Source: Planctomycetota bacterium
GTDB lineage: Bacteria; Planctomycetota; SZUA-567
Assembly (NCBI GenBank): GCA_020861125.1
Contig: JAJBSZ010000259.1
Span: forward strand, 1 to 5,053
DNA length: 5,053 bases
Reading direction: 5' to 3'
Shown here piece after piece: positions 1 through 5,053 of the stretch (its first letter is position 1; every line of letters starts with the position of its first letter). Under the pieces are notes generated by a model, which was not told where the DNA came from, searched no databases, and saw nothing but the letters and a program-made list of their open reading frames with translations. The position numbers were made by a program, and so were the translations under genes.

Positions 1-935
1 ATCCCGGCCAATCCCATGGGCATGAACATCATCAACAGGATGACCCCGATTCCCCACATCAATTTCAGGTACCGTTCCATGAATCGCAACCATTCCGGCA
101 TCATCATCACCAGAATTGCGCCGACAAAAACGCCCGGTGTGCTGTTGACCCCGCCGAGCATCACCATGATCACATACGTGGTGGAGATGTCGAAAGTGAA
201 GAGGTCGGACGAGATGAATTTCATGTGCATGGCATACAGACTGCCGGCGAGTCCCGCCAGCATTCCGGCGATGACAAATGCCCAGACCTTGGTCATGTAG
301 ACGTTGACACCCAGGGTATTGGCGGCGATTTCGTTGTCCCGTACCGACGCGAGGGATCGGCCGAGACTGGTGGTGCGGATGCGTTCGATGATAACGCCGG
401 TCGCCACCGCTATACCCATCAGCAGGTAAAACCACTCCTGGTAGTCCGTCGGCGTGAAGCCGAAAAAACTCAGGGTGGGAATGGACGAAATGCCGTCCGG
501 CCCGCCGCACAGGGGTTTGTAGTTCAGATACACCGACCAGGTCACCTGTACTAGACCGATTGTGGCGAAGGTGAAATAGGTGCCCTTCATCCGGAGGAGG
601 ATCATGCCAATAATCAGGGCGGCAATGCCGGAGGCCACCACCGCGACGGCGAGGGCGGCCATGGTGTCGATGGCGAAGCCCAGCCGGCCGCTGGTGAGGT
701 TGGCGGTGAAATAGGCGCCGATACCCATCATGGAAACGGTGGCAAAAGACAACAGACCACCCATTCCCAACATGACGGATAGACCGAGGGCAGCGATGAA
801 ATTGATGATGGCGACGTTCATCGTCATCATGCTGTAGCCGGAGGTGACCCGCGGAACCAGCAGGACGAAAAGCACCAAACCCGCCGCCAGCAGGGCCAGT
901 TTGATATGGTGCACCGAATTGGATGATTTTATCAT
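1..935 (-). CDS. livM: Branched-chain/hydrophobic amino acid ABC transporter permease, LivM type (3' end cut by window)
   Basis: Inner-membrane permease that would pair with the LivH-type protein just upstream to form the channel of a HAAT-family ABC importer. The frame is open from ATG at 935 to base 1, giving 311 residues with no stop. Family members of this kind are usually slightly longer, so only a short C-terminal tail is probably missing. Visible LivM features: a first hydrophobic helix (about 12-28); GIGAY at 71-75 after a glycine-rich helix; RMKGTYFTFATIG (115-127); GGPDGI (144-149); the cytoplasmic EAA-like coupling loop around 191-235 (GRSLASVRDNEIAANTLGV, then AGLAGSLYA); and GGVNSTPG (261-268). 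The usual Gln of the 'GQ-S' motif near residue 60 is replaced (GGLLSF). Methionine is unusually frequent, 27 of 311. The start lies 10 bases after the livH stop, with its Shine-Dalgarno overlapping that stop, so translation is likely coupled. The ATPase genes livG and livF would be expected beyond the left edge. Family assignment is firm; the substrate is unknown. Confidence 0.95.
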   Translation of the reverse strand, partial: MIKSSNSVHHIKLALLAAGLVLFVLLVPRVTSGYSMMTMNVAIINFIAALGLSVMLGMGGLLSFATVSMMGIGAYFTANLTSGRLGFAIDTMAALAVAVVASGIAALIIGMILLRMKGTYFTFATIGLVQVTWSVYLNYKPLCGGPDGISSIPTLSFFGFTPTDYQEWFYLLMGIAVATGVIIERIRTTSLGRSLASVRDNEIAANTLGVNVYMTKVWAFVIAGMLAGLAGSLYAMHMKFISSDLFTFDISTTYVIMVMLGGVNSTPGVFVGAILVMMMPEWLRFMERYLKLMWGIGVILLMMFMPMGLAG

Positions 936-942
936 GTTGCCG

Positions 943-947
943 CCTCT
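943..947 (-). promoter_or_regulatory. Ribosome binding site of the livM-type gene, overlapping the livH stop codon
   Basis: The transcript reads AGAGG seven bases before the livM ATG, and its first two bases belong to the TAG stop of the livH-type gene. A ribosome ending livH therefore sits on the livM start site. This supports 935 as the start and suggests translational coupling that would keep the two permease subunits in balance. The match to the consensus is moderate. Confidence 0.6.
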
Positions 948-1872
948 ACGCCTTGTCGGCGATGCGCTCGCCGAACAGACCCTGGGGCCGGACCAGCAGC
1001 ACCAGAATCAGGACCGAAAACACCACCGCGTCCCGATAGGTGGTGGTGAACGTCGAACTGAAGGACTCGACCAGGCCAATGATCAGGCTGCCGAGAATCG
1101 CCCCCTTGATCGATCCGAACCCGCCGATGATGACGCCGGCGAAGGCGCGTAGCTGCAGGGTCCCAAGCATGTTGTTGACGAGGAATATGGGGGAGATCAG
1201 GTACCCGCCGATGGAGGCGAGGGTGACGACAATGATGTAGGTGGCGGCGGTGGTGATGATGGTGGGTATCCCCAAGAGCTCCGCCGCGTATTTATCCTGG
1301 GCGGCCGCCTGCATGATGCGTCCGGCGTAGAGTTTTTCAAACAGGGTAAAGACGCCGAAGATCAATACCGCGCCGACAAGAATAATCAGGATATACTGAA
1401 CCTGTACCTTGCTGCCGAACAGGGAGACGGTCCGGTTCAAGGTGCCGAAATCCCATCCGAAGAGTTCCAGCTTCAAGCCCCGCCGCGGAATAATGTAGGG
1501 CGCGGCCAAGGGCAAACTGCCCCAGATCAATGTCGCCACCTCCCGGATCACCATAGAGGCGCCCATGGTGGAGATGACCAGGGCCGCCGGATAGGAAGCG
1601 TTCCGCAGCGGCCAATAGACCGCGAACATGAACACCAAAGCCACGACGGCGAAGAGGATCATGGCCAGCGGAATGGCTGCGTACCACGGGACCGGGATCT
1701 GGTTGCCGACGGCATAGGTGATGAACGCGCCAAGCATGAGCAGATCGCCCTGGGCGAAGTTCATGACGCCGATGGCCCGTATGAGCAGAATCAATCCCAT
1801 CGCCATCAGGGCGTAGATCATACCCATGGCAACGCCATTGATGGCCAATTCGAAAAACACGCTCGGATTCAT
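946..1872 (-). CDS. livH: Branched-chain/hydrophobic amino acid ABC transporter permease, LivH type
   Basis: Complete 308-residue inner-membrane permease, the partner of the LivM-type protein in a HAAT ABC importer. The length is typical of LivH. Visible family features: an N-terminal helix (about 10-33) followed by the signature NFAQGDLLMLGA (38-49); several hydrophobic helices (about 63-85, 158-178, 208-230, 284-296); the cytoplasmic EAA-type loop that docks on the ATPases around 183-203 (AGRIMQAAAQDKYAAELLGI); GGFGSIKGAILG (250-261); and the C-terminal RPQGLFGE (295-302). The start is well supported: GAGGA sits five bases before the ATG, and the protein begins directly in front of the first helix. 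A GC-rich, hairpin-filled 191-base spacer separates it from the upstream binding-protein gene, whereas livM follows after only 10 bases. Expression of the permeases may thus be set apart from that of the binding protein. The substrate cannot be told from the permease sequence. Confidence 0.96.
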   Translation of the reverse strand: MNPSVFFELAINGVAMGMIYALMAMGLILLIRAIGVMNFAQGDLLMLGAFITYAVGNQIPVPWYAAIPLAMILFAVVALVFMFAVYWPLRNASYPAALVISTMGASMVIREVATLIWGSLPLAAPYIIPRRGLKLELFGWDFGTLNRTVSLFGSKVQVQYILIILVGAVLIFGVFTLFEKLYAGRIMQAAAQDKYAAELLGIPTIITTAATYIIVVTLASIGGYLISPIFLVNNMLGTLQLRAFAGVIIGGFGSIKGAILGSLIIGLVESFSSTFTTTYRDAVVFSVLILVLLVRPQGLFGERIADKA

Positions 1873-1931
1873 AACATTCCTCGTGTGCGCCCGGACCCCG
1901 CCCCGGCGGACAGGCGCGCGAGCGAGCCGCC

Positions 1932-1947
1932 GCCGGAACGTTCCGGC
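1932..1947. repeat. Perfect 16-base palindrome in the livK-livH spacer
   Basis: GCCGGAACGTTCCGGC is a perfect palindrome 60 to 75 bases upstream of the livH start. As RNA it can fold into a six-pair stem with an ACGU loop. It is flanked by GACAGG at 1909-1914 and CCTGTC at 1948-1953, which could pair around it and form a longer, bulged stem. It could be part of the spacer RNA structure or a dimeric DNA-binding site. No promoter elements are recognisable near it, so the RNA reading is favoured. No second full copy was seen in the window. Confidence 0.5.
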
Positions 1948-1967
1948 CCTGTCGGATGTGCGATTTC

Positions 1968-1982
1968 GCGTCCCCTGGACGC
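1968..1982 (-). other. Short perfect hairpin in the livK-livH spacer
   Basis: The transcript reads GCGTCC-AGG-GGACGC, a six-pair GC-rich stem closed by a three-base loop. The bases after it (GAAATCG in the transcript) are not a U-run, so it is not a typical intrinsic terminator. It lies midway between the two larger hairpins and the 16-base palindrome and is probably one element of a structured spacer. The function is inferred only from position. Confidence 0.4.
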
Positions 1983-1985
1983 ACC

Positions 1986-2018
1986 GGCCTTTCCCGAAGG
2001 AGCGCTCGGGAGGAGGCC
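1986..2018 (-). other. Imperfect hairpin, alternative to the neighbouring stem
   Basis: In the transcript GGCCT (2018-2014) can pair with AGGCC (1990-1986), and inside it TCCCGA (2011-2006) with TCGGGA (1997-1992). This gives eleven pairs interrupted by a small asymmetric internal loop. Its left arm uses the same bases (2009-2016) as the right arm of the hairpin at 2009-2035, so the two cannot form together. This is the topology seen in attenuators, although no leader peptide, ligand-binding domain or U-run is visible. Confidence 0.4.
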
Positions 2019-2035
2019 CTCCCCTGCCCTCCTCC
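2009..2035 (-). other. Strong GC-rich hairpin just downstream of the binding-protein gene
   Basis: Transcript bases GGAGGAGG (2035-2028) pair perfectly with CCTCCTCC (2016-2009) around an 11-base loop, and further pairs are possible on the outside across a one-base bulge. It begins about 28 bases after the livK stop codon. No run of U follows, so a classical rho-independent terminator is not supported. A stem here could protect the 3' end of the binding-protein message from exonucleases or cause partial termination. Either would raise the binding protein above the permeases, a common pattern in ABC importer operons. That role is inference. Confidence 0.5.
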
Positions 2036-2063
2036 GGGCCTGCCGAACGTCCGGAGTGCCACC

Positions 2064-3215
2064 CTACGGTTGACGCACGTACACGATTTCCTTCAGGGTG
2101 GCAAGACCATCTTCATTCACGGTGAGGAACTGACTGGTGGCGAAACAGTGGTCGTCGTTGGGGGTATAGGTGGACATGGCACCGGGATAGGCCTTGATCT
2201 GCTTGAACCCCTCGTTGATGGCCACCGGATCCTCGGTGGTGCCGGCAATGCGGCAGGCTTCGGCGAAGAGCATGACCGAATCGTAGGCGGTGACGGCGGG
2301 CATGTCGGAATCCGGTTTACCGGCGTATTCGGTCCGGTAAGCCTGGGCGAAGGCCTTGCCGGAATCGGTATCCACCTCCGGCGTCCAGTCGGCGACACCG
2401 TACCAGTCGTCAGCGGCTTCGCCGGCGGTTTCCCGGCAAACGACCGACGCGAAGGACGAGGAACCGAGGAGCGGCAGATCCACCCCAGCCGCCTCTACCT
2501 GCATGCAGAGGACGGCGGCCGGCATTTGGTGGGTGATACCGATGATGCCGTCGGCGTCGGAGTGCATGATCTGGCTGATAATGGGGCCGAACTGTTTCTC
2601 ATCCGGATTGTGGGCGTAGATGTCGTTTTCGTCGACGGTGATCCCCAGATTGGCCAGCGCGGCCACGGTCTGGTCCTTGAGGCCAGTGCCGAAGGATTCG
2701 GAGATGAAGATGATGGCCGGTTTCTTCATACCGATGGATTCCACGGCGGCTTTTGCCAGCAGAATACCGGAATTGTCGTCGGTCATACGGGCCTGCCAGA
2801 TGAAATCGTTTCGTTCCTTGGGAATGTTGGCCGAGGAACCGCCGGCGAGCATGGGAATCTTCTTCTCCGCCACCACGGGCGAAATGGCGATGCAGTTGGA
2901 GGAATAGGTGGAACCGAAAAAGGCGACCACTTCCGGATAGTTGAGGATCTTGGTCATGGCATTGACCGAAGTCTGCAGGGTGTCCACCTCGTCCTCGAAA
3001 ACCAGTTCCAGCTTTTTGCCGAGAATACCGCCGCGCTCATTGATGTGTTTTTGCGCCAGGAGAGCGCCGTTGCGCACGAAATCGCCCACCATGATGTTGT
3101 TGCCGGTGAGGGGAGCCACCACGCCGAAGGTCACGGTATCTTCCGCCATGACAGGCAGGCAGGCGGCAACCATGGCCACGGCGGCCAACAGACAGGACAA
3201 ACGCATTGTTTTCAT
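2064..3215 (-). CDS. livK: HAAT-family ABC transporter substrate-binding protein (LivK/LivJ type)
   Basis: Complete 383-residue exported binding protein of the periplasmic-binding-protein type 1 fold (Peripla_BP_6-like), which captures the ligand outside the inner membrane and delivers it to the LivH/LivM permeases encoded next. Residues 1-24 are a signal peptide: basic start (MKTMR), hydrophobic core, and a likely signal peptidase I site after VMA (24). A weak lipobox-like VAAC at 16-19 leaves a lipoprotein form possible. The mature protein opens with VTFGVVAPLTG (28-38), then NERGGILGKKLEL (59-71). Next come a likely ligand-contact loop GSTYSSN (101-107), AGGSSAN (124-130), SESFGTG (172-178) at the hinge or second-lobe contact, and the C-terminal AYDSVMLFAEA (310-320). 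The start at 3215 is chosen because AAGGAG lies eight bases upstream and a signal peptide follows directly; an in-frame extension to 3443 would overlap the dctM-type gene and bury the signal peptide. The mature part has five cysteines (108, 237, 260, 321, 357). The ligand cannot be predicted; the symbol denotes family, not proven leucine specificity. Confidence 0.94.
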   Translation of the reverse strand: MKTMRLSCLLAAVAMVAACLPVMAEDTVTFGVVAPLTGNNIMVGDFVRNGALLAQKHINERGGILGKKLELVFEDEVDTLQTSVNAMTKILNYPEVVAFFGSTYSSNCIAISPVVAEKKIPMLAGGSSANIPKERNDFIWQARMTDDNSGILLAKAAVESIGMKKPAIIFISESFGTGLKDQTVAALANLGITVDENDIYAHNPDEKQFGPIISQIMHSDADGIIGITHQMPAAVLCMQVEAAGVDLPLLGSSSFASVVCRETAGEAADDWYGVADWTPEVDTDSGKAFAQAYRTEYAGKPDSDMPAVTAYDSVMLFAEACRIAGTTEDPVAINEGFKQIKAYPGAMSTYTPNDDHCFATSQFLTVNEDGLATLKEIVYVRQP

Positions 3216-3223
3216 GGACGATG

Positions 3224-3229
3224 CTCCTT
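3224..3229 (-). promoter_or_regulatory. Ribosome binding site of the binding-protein gene
   Basis: AAGGAG in the transcript, eight bases before the ATG at 3215, is the best Shine-Dalgarno match in the window. It fixes the start of the binding protein and rules against the longer in-frame extension upstream. A near-optimal site fits the usual need for binding protein in excess over permeases. Confidence 0.8.
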
Positions 3230-3289
3230 GCAAAAAGTACCGATCGAATTCTACCGCGCCGCACACGCGACACGCCGTTTGCCGGTCGT

Positions 3290-4597
3290 TCAGATGCCGA
3301 GAAGATCGGGGACGAACAGGCTTATCTGGGGTATGAACGTCACCAGAACCATGGAAATTGCCATGACGATATAGAAGGGAATCGACCGCCGCACCAGGTT
3401 TTCCATCGGTATCTTGCACACGGCGGCGATACTGAAGAGACACACGCCGTACGGGGGTGTCGTCAACCCGAGGGCCAGTCCAACCACGACCAACACAATG
3501 AAATGGATGGGGTCAACACCGATCTCCACCGCGATAGGCAAGAACAACGGCACGAAAATAAGACACGCGGGACTGGCGTCCACCACCATGCCGATGCAGA
3601 TCACCAGCACCACGATGACGCACAGGAAAACGTATTTGCCGCCCAGGTTCAGCAGGACATGGGCGAGAAAGGCGGGAATCTTTTCATAGGCGATGATGTA
3701 ATTGGAGACAGCGGAGGAGGTGGCGATGAACAGGATGGCCGCGGTGAGGATGCCGGCGTCCCTGAGACACAACCACAGATCCCGCAAGGACAATGTCCGA
3801 AATACCACCAGATCGATCAGAAGGACATACAACACCGCCAAGGCCGCGCCTTCGGTCGGCGTTACGATGCCAGAAAAAATGGTACCGAGAACGATGGCCG
3901 GCGCCACAATGGCGGTCCAGCAGGACCGGAACTTGGACCACACATTGCCCAGGGAAAACGGGATGCGCGAGCCATACCCGTGCCGCGAGCAAATGATATG
4001 GTTTGGGATCAGCAGCATGACGGTAAGCAGCAAGCCGGGCACCAACCCGGCGGCCAGCGCCCGCCCCACCGACTGCTCGGAAGAGGCCGCCGCCAACACC
4101 AGCAGAATGCTGGGCGGGATCACGACGGAAAGGCAGGAGGACGTCAGGGTGATGGCTCCGGCGTAATCCTTGGGGTAGCCGTCCGCCTGCATCCGGGGCA
4201 CCAGAACCGATCCGAACGTGGCGGTATCCGCCAGGGAGGAGCCGTAAATGCCGCCGACGAGCATGCGGCCGACGAGGTTCCCGGCGCCAAGACCGCCCGG
4301 CATCCAGCCGACGATGGACGTGGTGAAGTCGATGAGGTTTCTGCCGACCGTTCCCCGCGCCATGAGGTTGCCGGCGAGAATAAACAGAGGCACCGCCAGC
4401 AGGACAAACGACGTCGATGCCTCGCTCAGCATCCGCGGAACCACACTCAGCCGCATGGTGGTCAACCCCAACTCGGAAAACACCGCGATAACGCCAAAGG
4501 CCGACAGACCCAGCGCCATGGCCATCGGCGCGCCGATGAAGATCAATATCGCGGCGACCGCGATCAGGGTAAAACTCATGATTGGAAGTTCGGGCAT
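3290..4597 (-). CDS. dctM: TRAP transporter large permease subunit, DctM type
   Basis: Complete 435-residue inner-membrane protein, the ion-coupled transport subunit of a tripartite ATP-independent periplasmic (TRAP) transporter; the length is normal for the family. It is hydrophobic throughout, with helix-forming stretches near 8-28, 62-80, 155-170, 182-197, 228-245, 250-266, 283-298, 322-340, 345-360, 365-380 and 405-425. Recognisable DctM features: FVLLAVPLFILAGNLMARG (64-82); GSSLADTATFGSVLVPRM (119-136); the VIPPSI re-entrant motif (159-164) with AAGLVPGLLL (182-191); VTPTEGAALAVLY (245-257); and GLTTPPYGVCLF (377-388). The start is supported by GGGAG six bases upstream; the next in-frame ATG at residue 7 lacks such a site. 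It lies 66 bases after the dctQ-type gene, its obligate partner, and 74 bases before a HAAT binding protein. Nine cysteines are present, somewhat many. The substrate is unknown; TRAP systems generally carry organic acids or related anions. Confidence 0.96.
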   Translation of the reverse strand: MPELPIMSFTLIAVAAILIFIGAPMAMALGLSAFGVIAVFSELGLTTMRLSVVPRMLSEASTSFVLLAVPLFILAGNLMARGTVGRNLIDFTTSIVGWMPGGLGAGNLVGRMLVGGIYGSSLADTATFGSVLVPRMQADGYPKDYAGAITLTSSCLSVVIPPSILLVLAAASSEQSVGRALAAGLVPGLLLTVMLLIPNHIICSRHGYGSRIPFSLGNVWSKFRSCWTAIVAPAIVLGTIFSGIVTPTEGAALAVLYVLLIDLVVFRTLSLRDLWLCLRDAGILTAAILFIATSSAVSNYIIAYEKIPAFLAHVLLNLGGKYVFLCVIVVLVICIGMVVDASPACLIFVPLFLPIAVEIGVDPIHFIVLVVVGLALGLTTPPYGVCLFSIAAVCKIPMENLVRRSIPFYIVMAISMVLVTFIPQISLFVPDLLGI

Positions 4598-4663
4598 AAA
4601 GGGCTCCCACTACCTGAAATTTTCCGGAACGGCGAACGGCTGCTTCCGACCAATGGCACGACC

Positions 4664-5053
4664 CTATTCCGTCAGGGAGGAGGTGGCGTACATTTTCTCA
4701 CGATCGGTCACCACCCGGTATTCCTTGATCAGAAGCCGAACACAGGCCAGCAGGCTCCCGACCACCATCGGCAAGCGTACCCAGTAATAATTGAGTCCCA
4801 TGATGGGCGTGCGGGAATTGCGCCGCAGATACGGTTGGATCATCTCCCGGGTGAGATAGGCGAGAATGGCGAGGTAGAGGATGAACAGCGCCATGTTGAT
4901 GACGCCCATCCATTTCTTGCCGCGCGGCGAAAGCCGGCTGACGAAGAGGTCGAATCCAATGTGACTGTTGGTTTTCACGGCGGCGCTGAGCCCGATCCAG
5001 ATCAGGGCGCAGAGAAGACCTTCGCCCAGTTCGTTGGTCCAGGAAAAGGCGTG
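4664..5053 (-). CDS. dctQ: TRAP transporter small permease subunit, DctQ type (5' end cut by window)
   Basis: C-terminal 129 residues of the small membrane subunit that packs against the DctM-type protein and helps dock the periplasmic binding protein. Family members are usually about 150-190 residues, so the N-terminus with the first helix is missing. The visible part begins with a DctQ-like stretch: FSWTNELGEGLL (residues 3-14 of the fragment), helix 2 (about 12-26), then VKTNSHIGFDLFVSRLSPR (26-44), which matches the family pattern of a basic/His-Ile-x-x-Asp loop followed by an L-x-P-R element. Two more helices lie at about 49-68 and 89-109, followed by a charged C-terminal tail. The frame is open to the right edge; the GTG at 4978 is an internal valine, not a start, because DctQ homology continues upstream of it. 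The next gene is the dctM-type partner. A dctP binding-protein gene would be expected further upstream, beyond the window. Confidence 0.9.
   Translation of the reverse strand, partial: HAFSWTNELGEGLLCALIWIGLSAAVKTNSHIGFDLFVSRLSPRGKKWMGVINMALFILYLAILAYLTREMIQPYLRRNSRTPIMGLNYYWVRLPMVVGSLLACVRLLIKEYRVVTDREKMYATSSLTE

Noticed and set aside
1986..2035. Intrinsic terminator after the binding-protein gene.
   Set aside because: Strong stems are present, but neither is followed by a run of U in the transcript, so only a structured element is called.
1337..2062. Minus-strand 241-codon frame across the spacer and the livH-type gene.
   Set aside because: It is an Arg/Gly/His-rich shadow in another frame; the LivH-type frame carries the family motifs and no frameshift is needed.
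3248..3253. TAGAAT on the minus strand, resembling a -10 box before the binding-protein gene.
   Set aside because: No acceptable -35 hexamer lies 16 to 18 bases upstream, and single five-of-six matches to a -10 box are common. An internal promoter cannot be supported from sequence alone.
1956..3374. A 472-codon open frame on the plus strand opposite the binding-protein gene.
   Set aside because: Its first codon positions lie opposite the third positions of the real gene, so the G/C-biased wobble bases create a long stop-free frame rich in Gly, Val, Asp, Glu and His. It has no ribosome binding site, no recognisable domain, and lies opposite a clear LivK-type protein.
3216..3443. In-frame upstream extension of the binding protein to 3443.
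   Set aside because: It would overlap the last 150 or so bases of the dctM-type gene and place 76 non-family residues before an intact signal peptide. The start at 3215 has an excellent ribosome binding site.
3684..4610. Long minus-strand open frame overlapping the dctM-type gene, rich in Arg, Gly and His.
   Set aside because: It is a shifted-frame shadow. The other frame gives a full-length, multi-helix DctM protein with all family motifs and a good ribosome binding site.
4598..4663. A small gene or regulatory element in the 66-base gap between the dctQ- and dctM-type genes.
   Set aside because: Apart from the dctM ribosome binding site and a short imperfect repeat (GAACGGCGAACGGC), nothing recognisable is present.

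Overview
The window is a solid run of membrane-transport genes, all on the minus strand, so transcription runs from high to low coordinates. In that order it holds: the 3' part of a TRAP small permease (dctQ-type, cut by the right edge); a complete TRAP large permease (dctM-type); a complete periplasmic substrate-binding protein of the branched-chain/hydrophobic amino acid ABC family (livK-type); a complete livH-type permease; and a nearly complete livM-type permease that runs off the left edge. The livM reading frame is open from its start at 935 to base 1.

The gene order suggests two transporters placed in tandem. The first is a sodium- or proton-driven TRAP carrier. Its binding protein, DctP, is not visible and would be expected beyond the right edge. 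The second is an ATP-driven HAAT importer whose binding protein and two permeases are here. Its two ATPases, LivG and LivF, would be expected beyond the left edge. The two sets are 74 bases apart on the same strand, so one transcript is possible. Substrates cannot be read from the sequence; HAAT systems move branched-chain amino acids, amides, urea, aromatic acids and similar compounds, while TRAP systems mostly move organic acids.

The non-coding spaces are short: 66 bases (dctQ-dctM), 74 bases (dctM-livK), 191 bases (livK-livH) and 10 bases (livH-livM). No gap exceeds 300 bases. The livK-livH spacer is the most structured part of the window. It is very GC-rich and contains four hairpin-forming sequences, two of them mutually exclusive, plus a perfect 16-base palindrome. 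None is followed by a U-run. It most likely uncouples binding-protein expression from permease expression by RNA processing, partial termination or attenuation.

The organism is probably a Gram-negative bacterium, since TRAP systems and an exported HAAT binding protein fit a periplasm, with a moderately GC-rich genome. An anaerobic proteobacterium or desulfobacterium would fit, but this is a weak inference. There are no RNA genes, mobile elements, CRISPR arrays or signs of gene decay. I see ordinary transport genes and no evidence of an undescribed system; the spacer structure and the TRAP/ABC tandem are the points worth a second look.
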